Shown piece after piece: positions 1 to 4,644 of a stretch of DNA of 5,752 nt; within the stretch, counting starts at the first letter, position 1, and each line of letters opens with the position of its first letter. Position numbers and translations under genes: made by a program. This stretch comes from Nitrospirota bacterium. GTDB taxonomy: Bacteria > Nitrospirota_A > Leptospirillia > Leptospirillales > Leptospirillaceae. Where the stretch lies: assembly GCA_023480765.1 (NCBI GenBank), contig JAMCWZ010000024.1, positions 1 through 5,752 of the forward strand. Direction: 5' to 3'. The notes under the pieces were generated by a model, which was given only the letters and a program-made list of their open reading frames with translations, ran no database searches and was not told where the DNA came from.

Positions 1-38
1 GACAGGGTGAAGGCCAAGTCTTTCGGGGAGGCAACCAT
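1..38 (-). CDS. Possible 5' end of a gene downstream of the histidine kinase (partial)
   Basis: Seen: after the kinase stop codon (59-57), the same minus-strand frame stays open to the window edge. It holds an ATG at 38-36, followed by MVASPKDLAFTL. A GGTAGGT stretch ends 6 nt before this ATG and could serve as ribosome binding site. Third codon positions are mostly G or C (10 of 12), as in the kinase. Family knowledge: sensor kinases are commonly followed by the gene for their response regulator, so that is the natural expectation. However, the 12 visible residues do not reach any receiver-domain motif, so the product is not identified. Competing reading: on the plus strand, frame 3 is open from the left edge to a TAA at 75-77 and could be the C-terminus of a convergent gene. 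The evidence is thin either way. Confidence 0.35.
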   Translation of the reverse strand, partial: MVASPKDLAFTL

Positions 39-56
39 GATGGAACCTACCACAAA

Positions 57-1697
57 TCAGGAATCCTGTTCAAGTAAACGGGAGAGTTTTTCCGAAGAAA
101 ACGGCACGAAGGGAATTGTCAGGATAAAATGACCGCCAGGGCCATCTCCCAGACGCAAGTCACCTCCCAGATCATCGATGATTTTTCGGCAGATAGCAAG
201 TCCGAGGCCTGTACCATGGGGTTTTGTCGTAAAGAAGGGCTCGAAGATGCGGTCCCGGCTTTCCGGAGGGATTCCCGGCCCTGAATCCTGGACATGCAGT
301 GTCAGGAAGCCCTCTTCTTCGAGACACCGGATCCGGATGGATCCCCCCGACCCTGTCGCGTCCAGGGCGTTTTCCAGAAAGTTGATGAGGATGCTTTGCA
401 GGCCTTCGAGGTCCGAATCGATTCTCGGACAGGGATCCGGAAAAGTGGTCTCCACGGAAATCCGGGATTTTTCCAGGCGGGGCGACAGAAGTTTCAGAAT
501 GTCGCAGACCAGGTCCGAGACGAGAACAGGTTCAGCATGGGTCCTCTCCCGGCGGCTCATCATGAGAAGCTTCCGGATCACATTGATCATCCGGTCGATC
601 TGTCCCTGGACAATCTGCAGGTGTTTCGAAATCGGGGGGGAGAGGGATTGTTCCTCCAGCGCCAGTTCAATATGGCCCGAAATCGAGTGGAGAGGGTTTC
701 CCAGCTCGTGGGCCACGATTGCGAGTCCTTCTCCGATTGCGGCCATCCGTTCCATTTCCGACAACTTCCTCTGCAGATAGAACTTTTCTTTTCCCGCCTG
801 TTCCAGAGAATCGTTCTTCCGGACAAGTTCCCGTGTCGCTTCTTCGATCCGTCGGGTCAGAGAACTGTTCAGTTCCTTGACCTGTGAAAGCAGAAGATGG
901 TTTTCCCGGGTCCGGTCGGACAACATTTTAACCATCTGGTTGAAGGAGGAGGCCAGGTCATAAGCCTCCCGGGAGGCTTCCAGAACGGGACCTTCCTCCA
1001 GATGGCCTTCCCCGACTTTCGTCATGGCTCCGGAGATCTGATGGACCGGATTCAAAAGAAGTGCCCGCACGGCCATCGACAGAATTGCGGCAAGGGCCAG
1101 AAATCCGATGAAAAGGAGAATCAGCGTCCGTTCGAGTTCATTCCTGACCAGTGTATGCGCTTCGTATAGGGAAATGCCGACTCCCACCGTTCCCTGACGT
1201 TGTTTTTGGTGGAAAAAGGGGACAACGACATAGAGAAAGCTCCGGAGGCCATTTTTTTCCTTCAGGCTCATCCATTCCTTCTGACCGGCATGGACGAGGG
1301 CATGGGCCTTCAGTTCATTTGGGGTGAGGGGGGCTCCGGAGCTTGAGACCAGTCGCGGAAGACCTTCATGCCGGGTCATCAGATCCAGGCGGATGACATT
1401 GTGCCGGATGGCCATCAGCGCTTGCATTTCACGGCGGATTGACGTGATTTCTCCGACCAGCGCCCTTGCCTGGGGACCTGTCTTGCCGATTTCGCCTCCG
1501 ACAAAGCGGTCTGCTTCGTGTCGCATATCGACACCGAACGCGAACTCCTGTCCGATCAAACGACCTTCGTCCCGCAGGGATCCCATGACGTTCCTTTTGA
1601 TCAGGAGGGTGTCCCAGATGGCAAAGGCTCCCATGAGACAGACGATCAGAATGCCGATCAGAAAGATCATCAGGGACTGGATGCGGATATATTTCAT
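57..1697 (-). CDS. Membrane sensor histidine kinase (two TM segments, HAMP, HisKA, HATPase_c)
   Basis: A 546-residue two-component sensor kinase of the inner membrane. It should autophosphorylate on histidine and pass the phosphate to a response regulator. Visible order: TM1 at about 10-33; an extracytoplasmic sensor region at about 34-190, whose end (YVVVPFF...GTVGVGISL, 156-177) looks like a Cache/PAS-type sheet; TM2 at about 191-213; a HAMP-like linker at about 214-266; a coiled coil at about 267-318; a HisKA domain with H-box AHELGNPL (phospho-acceptor H330); and an ATPase domain with N-box residues N439 and N443, G1 box DSGPG (471-475), F-box FEPFF (485-489) and G2 box GTGLGL (495-500). 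All catalytic boxes are intact. There is no receiver domain, so a separate response regulator is needed. The gene lies 56 nt downstream of the carbonic-anhydrase-like gene on the same strand. No strong Shine-Dalgarno sequence precedes the ATG: an AAGGCGG lies rather far upstream, so the start is the least certain part. The signal sensed cannot be read from the sequence. Confidence 0.95.
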   Translation of the reverse strand: MKYIRIQSLMIFLIGILIVCLMGAFAIWDTLLIKRNVMGSLRDEGRLIGQEFAFGVDMRHEADRFVGGEIGKTGPQARALVGEITSIRREMQALMAIRHNVIRLDLMTRHEGLPRLVSSSGAPLTPNELKAHALVHAGQKEWMSLKEKNGLRSFLYVVVPFFHQKQRQGTVGVGISLYEAHTLVRNELERTLILLFIGFLALAAILSMAVRALLLNPVHQISGAMTKVGEGHLEEGPVLEASREAYDLASSFNQMVKMLSDRTRENHLLLSQVKELNSSLTRRIEEATRELVRKNDSLEQAGKEKFYLQRKLSEMERMAAIGEGLAIVAHELGNPLHSISGHIELALEEQSLSPPISKHLQIVQGQIDRMINVIRKLLMMSRRERTHAEPVLVSDLVCDILKLLSPRLEKSRISVETTFPDPCPRIDSDLEGLQSILINFLENALDATGSGGSIRIRCLEEEGFLTLHVQDSGPGIPPESRDRIFEPFFTTKPHGTGLGLAICRKIIDDLGGDLRLGDGPGGHFILTIPFVPFSSEKLSRLLEQDS

Positions 1698-1753
1698 GAT
1701 CCCGAGCCGCCTTGGTCAGCTGGTGGGTGAACAGCCTGTTTCGAGCAGGGTGT

Positions 1754-2287
1754 TCAGGGTTGGTTCCCGGACGAATCTTCAGGGCTGGCGTAATCGAGCC
1801 GGTCCGAGACATAGTTTGTGGCGGACCGGAGAAGCCACCTTTTCTCGTCTTCTGTCAGTTTCCGGCGGATGCGTGCGGGGGAGCCCAGAATGAGGGAGCC
1901 GGGTTCCACAACGGTGTTTTCGGTCACAAGCGACCCCGCTCCGATGATGACGTCGTCCCCGATCACGGCACCGTCCATGACGATCGACCCCATGCCGACG
2001 AGGATCCGGTTCCCGAGCGTGCAACCGTGCAGGATGACCCGATGTCCGACGGTGACATCGTCCCCGATGGACAGGGGAAAGGTCTTCCGGGTGACGTGCA
2101 GGACGCAAAGGTCCTGGATATTGGTTCGGGCACCGATCCGGATCCGGTGGACGTCTCCCCGGATGACGGCAGAAAACCAGACGCTGGATTCCGGTCCGAT
2201 CACAACATCTCCGATCACCTGGGCGGAATCCGCGATCCAGACGGACGGATCGATCTTCGGAAGGAGTCCCTTGTAGGAAAGGATCAC
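1754..2287 (-). CDS. Gamma carbonic anhydrase family protein (left-handed beta-helix, YrdA/PaaY/CaiE-like)
   Basis: A 177-residue cytoplasmic protein built of hexapeptide repeats (for example VIGDVVIG, SIGDDVTVG, VIGDDVIIG), the pattern of a left-handed beta-helix that normally forms trimers. Residues matching the gamma-class metal site are present: H64 (VLHVT), H82 and H87 (GHRVILHG), together with the R43/D45 pair in IRGDV and Q58 in NIQD. The likely reaction is CO2 hydration to bicarbonate; however, several homologues of this short subfamily show little or no activity, so function is inferred. Start choice: GTG at 2287 is preceded by AAAGGGGAT at ideal spacing and gives the usual family length, beginning MILSYKGLLP. 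The frame is open with ATGs at 2317 and 2476, but the extra residues resemble no part of the family and those starts lack a good ribosome site. It probably heads the transcription unit that contains the histidine kinase. A short acidic/polar tail (SPEDSSGNQP) ends the protein. Confidence 0.93.
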   Translation of the reverse strand: MILSYKGLLPKIDPSVWIADSAQVIGDVVIGPESSVWFSAVIRGDVHRIRIGARTNIQDLCVLHVTRKTFPLSIGDDVTVGHRVILHGCTLGNRILVGMGSIVMDGAVIGDDVIIGAGSLVTENTVVEPGSLILGSPARIRRKLTEDEKRWLLRSATNYVSDRLDYASPEDSSGNQP

Positions 2288-2290
2288 GTT

Positions 2291-2299
2291 ATCCCCTTT
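2291..2299 (-). promoter_or_regulatory. Ribosome binding site fixing the GTG start of the carbonic anhydrase homologue
   Basis: On the minus strand, AAAGGGGAT is followed after 3 nt (AAC) by GTG at 2287. The purine core lies about 6 nt from the start codon. No comparable site precedes the in-frame ATG at 2317 (its upstream bases are TCCTCAAAAA). This decides in favour of the shorter protein. Confidence 0.75.
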
Positions 2300-2388
2300 C
2301 AGAGAACAAGGTTTCATTTTTTGAGGATGACGACAGTGCAGAACGATAGAAAGCCGTGACAGAATCAGGCTATCATACTCCGTTCCAA

Positions 2389-2411
2389 TTTTTGCAGAGA
2401 AAGTGCAAAAA
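2389..2411. repeat. Perfect 8-bp inverted repeat TTTTTGCA-N7-TGCAAAAA
   Basis: The two arms at 2389-2396 and 2404-2411 are exact reverse complements, separated by GAGAAAG. The arms end in A/T runs around a TGCA core. The element lies in the divergent intergenic region, 38 nt before the HAD start and about 100 nt before the carbonic anhydrase homologue start. It could be an operator for a dimeric regulator. As a transcript hairpin it has an 8-bp stem but is mostly A-T, so it is weak as a terminator, and no gene upstream on either strand needs one here. Confidence 0.55.
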
Positions 2412-2448
2412 AGAAAATGGAAGGACGTCCCCGTTCCGGAAAGGATAC

Positions 2449-3147
2449 ATGCGCGTGACAGTGACAGGAAAAACACAGGCGGTCTTGTTTGATTTCAATG
2501 GGGTTATCATCGACGACGAACGCGTCCATCTCGAGCTGTTTCAGGACGTGTTGTCCAGGCATGGCGTGGAGCTTGACGAAGACGTTTACTGGAGGGAGTT
2601 TTTGGGAATGGATGACCGGGGGGCGTTTGCCGGGGCGTGGACGCAAGCCTTCGGACAAGCTCCCGGAGAGGAACATCTCGCCGGGATGATTCGCGAAAAG
2701 GCAGCGTTGTACCGGAAAAGACTCGAGAGCGGATTACCGCTTTACGAAGGTGCCGTGAGTCTTATCCGTGCTCTTTCCAGCCGTTTGCCCATGGGGATCG
2801 TTTCGGGAGCCCTGCGGGACGAAATTCGTCGGACGCTCCAGATCGCTGGTCTGGAAGACTCTTTCCTGTTCATCGTCAGTGCGGAGGACACCCTTCGCGG
2901 AAAACCGGATCCCGAAGGATACCGGATCGGGTTCGACCGTTTGAAAAAATCCGGTTTTTCGGGCTCCCCGGGAGATGTGCTGGTGATCGAAGACTCCATC
3001 CAGGGAGTGGAAGCGGCTCAGGCGGCGGGCATGCGGGCTTTTGCTGTCGGACACACGTATCCTCTTCCCTCTCTCTCCCGGGCCGACAAGGTTTTTCCTC
3101 ACATACGCACGATCCGGCCGGAGGATATCCTGGACCCGTCGGAGTGA
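2449..3147 (+). CDS. HAD-superfamily hydrolase, subfamily IA (beta-phosphoglucomutase/phosphatase-like)
   Basis: A 232-residue cytoplasmic Rossmann-fold hydrolase with the four HAD motifs in order: motif I DFNGV (nucleophile D15, N17), motif II IVSG (S119), motif III with K152 in RGKPDP, and motif IV VIEDSIQGVEAA (E181, D182). A helical cap lies at about residues 25-95, typical of the group that includes beta-phosphoglucomutase, phosphoglycolate phosphatase and small sugar-phosphate phosphatases. The substrate cannot be told from the sequence. Odd point: the second aspartate of motif I, usually the general acid/base, is asparagine here. Start: ATG at 2449 follows AAGGA with a short 3-nt gap; GTG at 2455 is an alternative with roomier spacing. 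The frame extends upstream to an ATG at 2356, but those residues precede the family's N-terminus and are probably not translated. The gene is divergent from the carbonic anhydrase homologue. Confidence 0.9.
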   Translation: MRVTVTGKTQAVLFDFNGVIIDDERVHLELFQDVLSRHGVELDEDVYWREFLGMDDRGAFAGAWTQAFGQAPGEEHLAGMIREKAALYRKRLESGLPLYEGAVSLIRALSSRLPMGIVSGALRDEIRRTLQIAGLEDSFLFIVSAEDTLRGKPDPEGYRIGFDRLKKSGFSGSPGDVLVIEDSIQGVEAAQAAGMRAFAVGHTYPLPSLSRADKVFPHIRTIRPEDILDPSE

Positions 3148-3175
3148 CGAACAGCAGTTTTCGATTGCCAGTTTT

Positions 3176-3191
3176 TGTGATGATTGTCACG
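3176..3191 (+). promoter_or_regulatory. Candidate CRP/FNR-family binding site upstream of the beta-barrel gene
   Basis: TGTGA-TGATTG-TCACG matches the CRP-type pattern TGTGA-N6-TCACA at nine of ten arm positions. It begins 29 nt after the HAD stop codon and about 180 nt before the start at 3369, within a 221-nt gap in which I find no convincing -35/-10 pair. The match is short and could be chance. Confidence 0.3.
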
Positions 3192-3353
3192 GAAAGACTT
3201 GGATCACCGTCATGGATTTTTCTCTCGGACAGGGACAAAATAAGAGCGGAAATTGCCTGTTCCGGAGAGATTTTTGGAAGAGGTTCCCCATGTTGACCGA
3301 AGAGTGTTTTCGGGGGGATGGCACGGCAGTTGATATCATCCAAAATACTTGCG

Positions 3354-3361
3354 AAGGAGAT
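3354..3361 (+). promoter_or_regulatory. Strong ribosome binding site of the beta-barrel protein gene
   Basis: AAGGAGAT lies 7 nt before the ATG at 3369. It is the best Shine-Dalgarno match in this region and decides the start against the overlapping frame that begins at 3212 or 3290. Confidence 0.8.
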
Positions 3362-3368
3362 GTAAAGG

Positions 3369-4040
3369 ATGTGTCTGAGGGACAAAGCTTCCCATTGGTT
3401 TCAACGCCCCATGATGGTTTTCGGGGCGATTCTCGTTTCATCCCTTTTTTCTGTGTCTCCGGTCCGCGCAGAGGATTCCCAGGTTGTTCCGGTGACATCG
3501 TCTGCCGATAGCCCGTCTTCGTCGGGCACTTCATCTTCCGGCAGCTCTTCTTCTTATGTGGATCTCAAACACCTCGGTGCGGGATTGTCCTGGGCCCCGG
3601 TCGAGATCCCCGAGGGGGCAACGACGGAAACATCGGTCGGTTATGCCGGAGTCCGTTACTGGTTCAACCGTTCGTTCGGGCTTGATGCCGGCCTTGGATT
3701 CGGTTTCTCCGAAATCTCCCCCGGCACGGATTTTCTGACAACCCTCCATGTGGAGCCGATGGTCGCTTTTGCGGAAACGAGCCACACGATTCTTTACGGG
3801 AACCTGGACCTCATGCCTGGAATCGTTTCCGGGAACGCATCGACGTTCGCGTTCCAGATTTCGGCGGGTATCGGTATCGAGCATGCTCTGGAAGATATGC
3901 CAAGACTTGCCTTGTATGGCCAGTGGGATCCGTTTTCCCTGAATCTGTATGGTCCTGGGGGAAACAACCCGACAGAAGTTGGACTCGGGTTTCTCGGAAG
4001 CGTCATGAACGTCGACATCGGTTTTCGCTACTATTTCTGA
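3369..4040 (+). CDS. Exported outer-membrane-type beta-barrel protein with Ser-rich linker, unknown function
   Basis: A 223-residue protein whose N-terminus is a signal peptide: a charged n-region (about 1-13), a hydrophobic stretch MMVFGAILVSSLFSV (15-29) and a likely cleavage site after VRA (A34). A serine-rich low-complexity linker follows (about 44-62). The remainder shows alternating polar and hydrophobic segments with many Gly and aromatic residues, for example GAGLSW, VGYAGVRYWF, FGLDAGLGFGF, FQISAGIGIEHA and VDIGFRYYF. It ends in Phe (YYF), the classic C-terminal signature recognised by the BAM machinery. This fits a small (about 8-strand) outer membrane barrel. I do not recognise a specific family; generic OmpA/OmpW-like or 'outer membrane beta-barrel' annotation would be expected. 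Transport or structural roles are unproven. It has its own upstream region, separated by 221 nt from the HAD gene, and is followed by a strong terminator. Confidence 0.8.
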   Translation: MCLRDKASHWFQRPMMVFGAILVSSLFSVSPVRAEDSQVVPVTSSADSPSSSGTSSSGSSSSYVDLKHLGAGLSWAPVEIPEGATTETSVGYAGVRYWFNRSFGLDAGLGFGFSEISPGTDFLTTLHVEPMVAFAETSHTILYGNLDLMPGIVSGNASTFAFQISAGIGIEHALEDMPRLALYGQWDPFSLNLYGPGGNNPTEVGLGFLGSVMNVDIGFRYYF

Positions 4041-4105
4041 ATTGTTTGTATCCAGTCTGACTCCAGGCGTTCCGCACTATTGATGAACCCCCTGGAAGAG
4101 GCAGG

Positions 4106-4147
4106 AAGCCGTTCTCTGGAGAGTGTTTCCAGGGAACGGCTTTTTTT
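4106..4147 (+). terminator. Strong intrinsic terminator after the beta-barrel gene
   Basis: AAGCCGTTCTCTGGA (4106-4120) pairs with TCCAGGGAACGGCTT (4128-4142) over 15 positions, one of them a T-G wobble, around a 7-nt GAGTGTT loop. A run of seven T (4141-4147) overlaps the end of the stem. It lies 65 nt after the stop codon at 4040 and reads on the plus strand only; the opposite side lacks a T-tract. Confidence 0.93.
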
Positions 4148-4247
4148 CGACAGAATTTCCTGATTCGCCCAAAGCGTCCTGATAGATCGGAATGCAGGGG
4201 GCGCTTCTCCGGAAAGACGATTTTCTTGACAGACAGGTATGCCCGAT

Positions 4248-4290
4248 CTGTTCCCGGAAGAAACCCGTTCGGGGTTTTTGGAGGGAACAG
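4248..4290. repeat. Nested inverted repeat (long imperfect hairpin)
   Basis: Outer arms CTGTTCCC (4248-4255) and GGGAACAG (4283-4290) are perfect complements. Inner arms AAACCC (4261-4266) and GGGTTT (4272-4277) share exactly the same centre, with an A-T and a G-T pair continuing outward from them. The result is about 16 pairs with a 3x3 internal loop and a 5-nt GTTCG loop. No T-run follows the outer stem, so it is not a normal terminator. Confidence 0.6.
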
Positions 4291-4311
4291 GCTTGAAAGC
4301 GGGTCAAAAAT

Positions 4312-4361
4312 CAATCTTCCCTCCCCGAAGTCGGGCGGTTTCAAAAATTTGCCCAAGATTG
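4312..4361. repeat. 7-bp inverted repeat enclosing a small hairpin
   Basis: CAATCTT (4312-4318) is complementary to AAGATTG (4355-4361). Between them, CCCG (4324-4327) and CGGG (4332-4335) can form a small hairpin with a 4-nt loop. It sits 21 nt after the larger nested hairpin. Such short arms can arise by chance. Confidence 0.35.
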
Positions 4362-4469
4362 CAAGCCTCTTTCTCCGGGACCGGTTTTCCCCGCCGAGCC
4401 GATATCAATCCGGAGGAACAGGAGTTTTCCTTATTCCTGGGACAACCAATCGGTGAGTTTGAGAAAAAA

Positions 4470-4498
4470 TTGACATTTGGAATTTCAAAATCTATAAT
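4470..4498 (+). promoter_or_regulatory. Consensus sigma-70 promoter of the Ycf48-like gene
   Basis: TTGACA (4470-4475) and TATAAT (4493-4498) are both perfect consensus hexamers with the optimal 17-nt spacer. Transcription would start near 4505, giving a leader of about 140 nt before the ATG at 4645. The spacer contains a near-palindrome, TTTGGAATTTCAAA (4476-4489), with six of seven arm pairs Watson-Crick; this could be an operator. There is no Ycf48-independent gene in the leader, so the propeller gene is the natural target. Confidence 0.85.
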
Positions 4499-4504
4499 CC
4501 GGGG

Positions 4505-4644
4505 CATTTACTCTCAATTTTTTCTGCTCCAGAAGGCTCTCATGATCATGACATAACGCCCGTTTTGCGCGGCGAGGATGATTCTCAAATCACGTTCATC
4601 ACAGGACCGGTCACCTGGATGCAGGGGCTGGGCAAGGGGGAGTT
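4505..4644 (+). other. Predicted 5' leader of the Ycf48-like gene
   Basis: About 140 nt lie between the predicted transcription start and the ATG. It contains a 10-bp perfect palindrome, CATGATCATG (4541-4550), and ends in GGGGGAG, a strong ribosome site 2 nt before ATG 4645. I recognise no riboswitch or terminator-like attenuator. A 29-codon frame starts at 4578 and overlaps the gene start, but its ATG directly abuts the only purine stretch before it. Confidence 0.45.

Larger units (their letters stand above)
2288..2448. promoter_or_regulatory. Divergent intergenic region between carbonic anhydrase homologue and HAD hydrolase
   Basis: These 161 nt must carry the start signals for two genes transcribed away from each other. 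No complete consensus promoter is visible. The best minus-strand -10 candidate is TATGAT (plus coordinates 2372-2377), but its -35 position holds only TCTCTG, a poor match. On the plus strand, TATCAT (2371-2376) overlaps it and also lacks a -35 partner. If the minus-strand candidate is right, the dyad at 2389-2411 would sit over its -35 region, where an activator or repressor could act. This is inference from position only. Confidence 0.3.
4148..4469. other. Non-coding stretch between terminator and promoter
   Basis: About 320 nt with no convincing gene. Open frames cross it on both strands (plus-strand 4239-4556, minus-strand 4356-4003), but none has a good ribosome site, a coherent protein pattern or codon use like the neighbours. 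It holds two inverted repeats, listed separately, and short A-rich TCAAAAAT motifs at 4304-4311 and 4341-4348. The function is unknown; it may be upstream regulatory DNA for the promoter at 4470 or decayed sequence. Confidence 0.5.

Noticed and set aside
1..77. Plus-strand frame 3 open from the left edge to TAA 75-77, a possible C-terminus of a convergent gene
   Set aside because: It would overlap the kinase stop codon, and its third-position GC is lower than on the competing minus-strand frame. With only 24 codons I cannot decide; the minus-strand gene start was preferred.
178..1893. Several long plus-strand frames opposite the kinase and carbonic anhydrase homologue genes
   Set aside because: They are shadows of well-supported minus-strand genes and have arginine/serine-rich, motif-free translations.
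2389..2411. Sigma-54 (-24/-12) promoter on the minus strand at TTGCAC...TGCA
   Set aside because: The essential GG of the -24 element is missing (TTGCAC instead of TGGCAC), and spacing is only roughly right.
3212..3511. Plus-strand 99-codon frame, with an internal ATG at 3290 preceded by a fair ribosome site (GAGG, 6-7 nt gap)
   Set aside because: It overlaps the beta-barrel gene out of frame, shows no recognisable protein pattern, and the AAGGAGAT at 3354 serves the barrel start, which has a clear signal peptide.
4226..4244. TTGACA at 4226-4231 as a -35 element
   Set aside because: No -10-like hexamer at 16-18 nt spacing; the TATGCC that follows is only 7 nt away.
4258..4279. AAACCC-GTTCG-GGGTTTTT as a second terminator
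   Set aside because: Only a 6-bp stem with a 5-T run partly inside the stem. No gene ends just upstream, and the arms are part of a larger co-centred hairpin.
4003..4356. Minus-strand 117-codon frame
   Set aside because: It crosses the strong terminator and the end of the beta-barrel gene and has no domain-like pattern or ribosome site.
4239..4556. Plus-strand 105-codon frame in the non-coding stretch
   Set aside because: No ribosome site, irregular composition, and it runs across the consensus promoter at 4470-4498.
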